A stretch of DNA of 50,000 nucleotides from Apostichopus japonicus (lineage: Eukaryota > Echinodermata > Holothuroidea > Aspidochirotida > Stichopodidae), in assembly GCF_037975245.1 (NCBI RefSeq), contig NC_092561.1, positions 7,555,001 to 7,605,000 on the forward strand, given 5' to 3'. The notes beneath the pieces were generated by a model. The model saw only the letters and a program-made list of their open reading frames with translations, searched no databases and was not told the DNA's origin. The translations under genes were made by a program, and so were the position numbers. This document shows, piece after piece, positions 46,479-50,000 of the stretch (its first letter is position 1; each line of letters begins with the position of its first letter).

Positions 46479-47590
46479 AATATCACGACTTTTGGACTTG
46501 AATATATCGTCAACAGTAAAAGTTCTGTTTTTAAAAGCCATCCGTTAACAAGAAAATGATTTTTATCAACAAAATTTTGACATGTCCCGATGATTTGCGT
46601 TTAAAACTTTAGTACGACAACAATAGATGAGTGATTAAGACTTAGTCATTGATAACAGCAAATGACAAGAAATATCACATTAGCCGGAAGTCATTAGTGG
46701 TTGTCTCTGTAGGCGGTAACATTACATATTAAATGTTTACGACAAGGAAGCATTATAGCCAATGGGTGTGTGTATGAGAGAAGAGGGTATATATATAAGC
46801 GGTGGAATAGGGGGGGGGGGGGAGAATACAATTGGCAGGCGCTAAACCATTACATAGTAATATATTAAATTATTACGAATAGTAAGTTATATAGCCGGGG
46901 TGTGTTTGAGAGAAGAGGGTCTGGACTGGGAGGGGTAGGGGATGGGAAGGGCGAGGATGTATCTAGCCAAGAGAGCAGAAAGCAAATTCAAAACGGATTA
47001 AGGAGAGAATTCTGAACATAAAAAATAATGTGATCACGAATATGAAATCTTCATGATGGTTAAGAAGTTAATTGGATGAGAGGAGAATAAACTGCTAAAA
47101 TAAACCAATCATGGAAAACTAGAAGAATTATTCAAAGTTTTGTAGTTTTAAAATACTATAGGAATGAATAATATAACCCTGTTTGTTCTTGATGTGTGAT
47201 ATGTATGTATTGAATTACTCATCGTTTCTTGCCGCTAGTCAAGAAAACAACATACCGTTGTGAGGGGCCGCGTGAGGGGCGGGATGAAGAAGCTTATAAG
47301 GGGAGAAGAGGAGAGGGGCGGGGGAGGAGGGGAGGGGAGTAGACGGGATTAGAGAGCCGATCAGAGGTGATGAGATGGGTGGTAGAGGGAGGATAAGAGG
47401 GGTTACAAATGAAGGGTGTAAAACGGTTGAAGAGAGGAGATCGTAGGTTTAATTTTATTTTGTAATTTTTTTTTTTAAATAATTCACTGTTTAAGTTTTC
47501 CCCCAAATACCGAGTAACGCTGTACAATTTTTGTTCGCGCTTTTGATCAAAGCCAGTCTGAATGACAAAACTTCAGTCCACATAGATCTA

Positions 47591-47665
47591 TCAGGTAGCT
47601 GTCTTATCTTTAGCTCCCTGGATCTTTTTCAGCACTTTCTCAAATTTGAACTCTTGTCGTGGAAC
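47591..47665 (-). other. Possible terminal coding exon, minus strand
   Basis: On the minus strand an acceptor (CTCTCTACAG) is followed by 24 codons and TGA: VPRQEFKFEKVLKKIQ, then GAKDKTAT. The charged, low-Ile/Phe composition looks protein-like. It does not join in this frame to the nearest upstream candidate exon through that exon's best donor. The parent gene is not identified. Confidence 0.3.
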
Positions 47666-47897
47666 CTGTAGAGAGGTAAGACACCCCCGCTTTTATCAAG
47701 AAAAGGGTAAAGATACGCACGCGTATATATGACTGTGTCGGAAATTTGGGGATGTTTGAAGCAACTTCTCTTTAAAGCGGAGGTCACTATCGGCAATTAA
47801 AAGGTTAACAATATTGTACCAATAGACGATTTGACAAGAGGTATAAAATGGTAATAAAAAGGAGCATATCTTTGACCAAACAAAATTCTTGACTTAC

Positions 47898-47967
47898 ATC
47901 CTTAGGGGGTTGTCTACGATTTCGGTGTTTGTGGAAATCTTCTCCTCAAGGTTCACTGACGGAGAAT
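47898..47967 (-). other. Possible internal coding exon, minus strand
   Basis: On the minus strand: acceptor TTTCCCCCCAG, 70 nt, donor GTAAGTC. The open frame (phase 1 in, phase 2 out) reads SPSVNLEEKISTNTEI and VDNPLR. Both splice sites are strong, but joining to 47665 by the best donor gives a short, stop-ended tail. A weaker internal donor (GTAGAC after EI) would join in phase. Confidence 0.3.
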
Positions 47968-48238
47968 CTGGGGGGAAATGAGGAGCAAAATATTCTTTAA
48001 ATTAGAGTTTGTACGTTATTGCTTATCATGGGACATTTAGCATTGCTCTCCATGAGAGAAAGTCAAATATGGTCAAAAATTTGCCAAGTATATGAAATAT
48101 TTCATAACTCGTACTTAAGTATGAATGCATTTCCACTTGCAAATGCTGTTGTCATGCAAAGCTCCTAGGAATAGTTTGCCCCCAGCTTCAAGTATATGGT
48201 TGCTTTGGAGCTAAGTTTATATAATGAGGAACTTCAAC

Positions 48239-48298
48239 TTATTCTTTCTCCTCGGTAAAGTCGAGGCGGCGGTCCGTGACCTCATCAGAGCCATTACT
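48239..48298 (-). other. Possible alternative terminal exon, minus strand
   Basis: Minus-strand acceptor ATGTATGTAG, then SNGSDEVTDRRLDFTEEKE and TAA. Protein-like composition, but this is only 60 nt and the polypyrimidine tract is poor. Confidence 0.2.
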
Positions 48299-48507
48299 CT
48301 ACATACATTTTTGCGGAGAGGTAAACGTTCCATGAATATCGAAAGCTAACATGGGAATGCCTGCAGGCACGAAAGTCCACAAAGGCCTATATATCAGCAT
48401 GTTATAGTATGATATTATACTGTAGAGAATTACATATGAGTGTATCCTAACGTAAGACCATGGTATGCCGAAGACCAAAGAAACATCACATTTAGTTTTG
48501 GACATTT

Positions 48508-48692
48508 AGTCGCGCTACGTTTGAACATTATAGACGGGCTACTTTTGAGTATATAAGCGCTCTACCTTTCAGCACATTGGCGTGCTACTTTTGAACAATT
48601 ACGCGCGCTACTTTTAAACGTATATATAGGCGCGCTCCTTAATATCATCATCGGCGCACTACTTTTTAACATACAGGTGAGCTCCTGATAAG
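48508..48692. repeat. Degenerate minisatellite, period about 23-25 bp
   Basis: Around seven to eight diverged units, each starting near CGCGCTACTTTTGAAC and followed by an AT-rich part (for example CGTGCTACTTTTGAACAATT, CGCGCTACTTTTAAACG, CGCACTACTTTTTAACA). Unit length and sequence have drifted, so it is old. Confidence 0.75.
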
Positions 48693-48699
48693 TTCAAGT

Positions 48700-50000
48700 T
48701 GGCTCTCCATACATTTTGTTTACATGCCCTTTGAGACCACAAGAGCCTTGTTTCACTAAGATGACTTATGCTGCAAACTAGATAACTCAGCTTCTGAAAA
48801 AGAAGAAGAAGAAGAAGAAAACAAACAAACACTGTTGTAACGCTGTAACAATAGGTCTGGGTAACGTAGGGGGTACTGGCACAAGTAGAGAGACAACCAT
48901 GTAACAAAAACAAGAACACAAAAAGAAGTAAAAGGGAAAAAGAGAAGAAGGAATTTGTCACCTCTTCGCTAGCTTAGCGATGGCGACATCATGGCCAAAG
49001 AGATAAACACATTTTTGAGTACCACCTCAAAGTTGGTTTTGAACGATCACCATGGAAACCGTTACGCTTTAGTTGGAATGAGTATGATAAGACGTGCCAA
49101 TTTGTCTACCAGTAGCATCCCATAGTTACCTCGCCCAGTTTCCCTTTGTCCCGTGAATATTTCTGGTCAGAGGGGGTGTCATTTACCCAAAAATGACTGA
49201 CCGATTTTTTTCTCTGATAAGCCAACGTTGAGCTCTTCTGTAAGTAAACCCTTCCAATGTGAAAACATAGTCGTGATAGAAATATTAAGATTAACCACAC
49301 AGGGAACGGTTAATTCAGCTAGGCAGTGAATATTTTAAAATAGGAAAAGAGGGGTTAAGGTTACCACTCAACACACCCCGTATTTCTTTTAACCCCACCC
49401 CTGCCCTCGCGCGCTTCCGTTAAAGGTGTACTTTCTTACACGCAAGCATGCTAATGGACGTATGAGGTTACGGATCCATACTAACGGATAGAAAATGGGT
49501 GAGAATGGGAGAAGTTTATTGCAGTATAATATGCACAAAACGTCTTTAATATGATACCTTGCCATATTATAAGCCATGCAACGAAACTTCATAGTGTTCC
49601 TGACACGAATGAGTTCAAGATGGGATCATTTTTTCTCTGAAATAAGTGTGTGAGTTTGGGTTGAGGTAAGGTAGTATATTTCGGTTAAACACACAAGTTG
49701 CCTCGTTTGATCTCCTTTCAAATATTTTAATGGGGAATTTAGATAATTTTTAGAATTTTTTCTTTTTTTCTCTTAATTTTTACTTAACTTTAGACTCATT
49801 GTCTACAATTTGTCAAACCCTCATCGGGGGGAAAAACGTGAAAGTAATAAATAAAAGAAATAGTAAACATATTTGAATTCTAGTACAAATACCATCTTGC
49901 CAAGGAATGTAGTGTGTAGAAAGTGTCAAGTTTCAAAATTTGAACTGCACGTGAACTTTCGATGTCTCTGATTTCATTTCTGCATGGAAATATTTGAAAA
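48700..50000. other. Non-coding or unresolved region
   Basis: Nothing recognised with confidence. A GAA microsatellite lies at 48797-48820. A minus-strand stretch near 48963-49015 reads FGHDVAIAKLAKR before a GTGACA, but lacks an acceptor and was not called. Confidence 0.4.

Noticed and set aside
48963-49015. Minus-strand segment encoding FGHDVAIAKLAKR before a GTGACA
   Set aside because: No acceptor or upstream open frame of useful length was found; the donor is weak.

Overview
The window is animal (metazoan) nuclear DNA. It is AT-rich, with spliced genes carrying GT-AG introns, tRNA-derived SINEs, hAT DNA transposons, a Penelope-like retroelement and long microsatellites. The gene content and repeat style fit a marine invertebrate deuterostome such as an echinoderm, but that placement is inference; no rRNA or mitochondrial sequence is present to test it.

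Positions 1-29893 are a segmental tandem duplication. Two complete units (about 1-16040 and 16043-28715) each carry one plus-strand gene, and a third unit begins at about 28716 but is cut off at 29893, before any coding exon. The two genes (1192-11367, 8 coding exons, 264 aa; 17305-26713, 12 coding exons, 334 aa) can be assembled codon by codon across consensus splice sites. Each predicts a type I membrane protein: signal peptide, a short linker, two somatomedin-B (SMB) cysteine-knot domains each on its own exon, a Thr/Pro/Ser-rich stalk made of repeated small exons (2 in gene 1, 6 in gene 2), one transmembrane helix, and a 73-residue cytoplasmic tail with conserved tyrosines in ITIM-like, YxN and YxxQ settings. 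All ectodomain introns are phase 1, so modules can be gained, lost or skipped without a frameshift. The SMB exons differ between the copies more than the signal, transmembrane and tail exons do. The shared promoter has a TATA box with ETS-like and IRF/ISRE-like motifs. I read this as a small, recently expanding receptor family, perhaps immune or adhesive; the function is inferred.

Mobile DNA explains most size differences between the units. Gene 1 has a 2.95-kb hAT element with a decayed transposase in its last stalk intron, and a 5'-truncated Penelope-like element (with its own nested SINE) 34 bp after its stop codon. Gene 2 has a 1577-bp internal tandem duplication that doubled a pair of stalk exons, and a U2 snRNA-like sequence in its penultimate intron. 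Several hAT MITEs with clear 8-bp target-site duplications order the events: one predates the unit duplication, others are unit-specific.

Positions 29894-50000 contain no confident gene. They hold a perfect 1.3-kb TATC microsatellite, TA/TATG repeats, purine-rich tracts, a degenerate minisatellite, a 297-bp tandem duplication and a dispersed short repeat with a TGACGTCA core. A possible plus-strand first exon (ending 38449) and possible minus-strand 3' exons (47591-48298) are recorded at low confidence.
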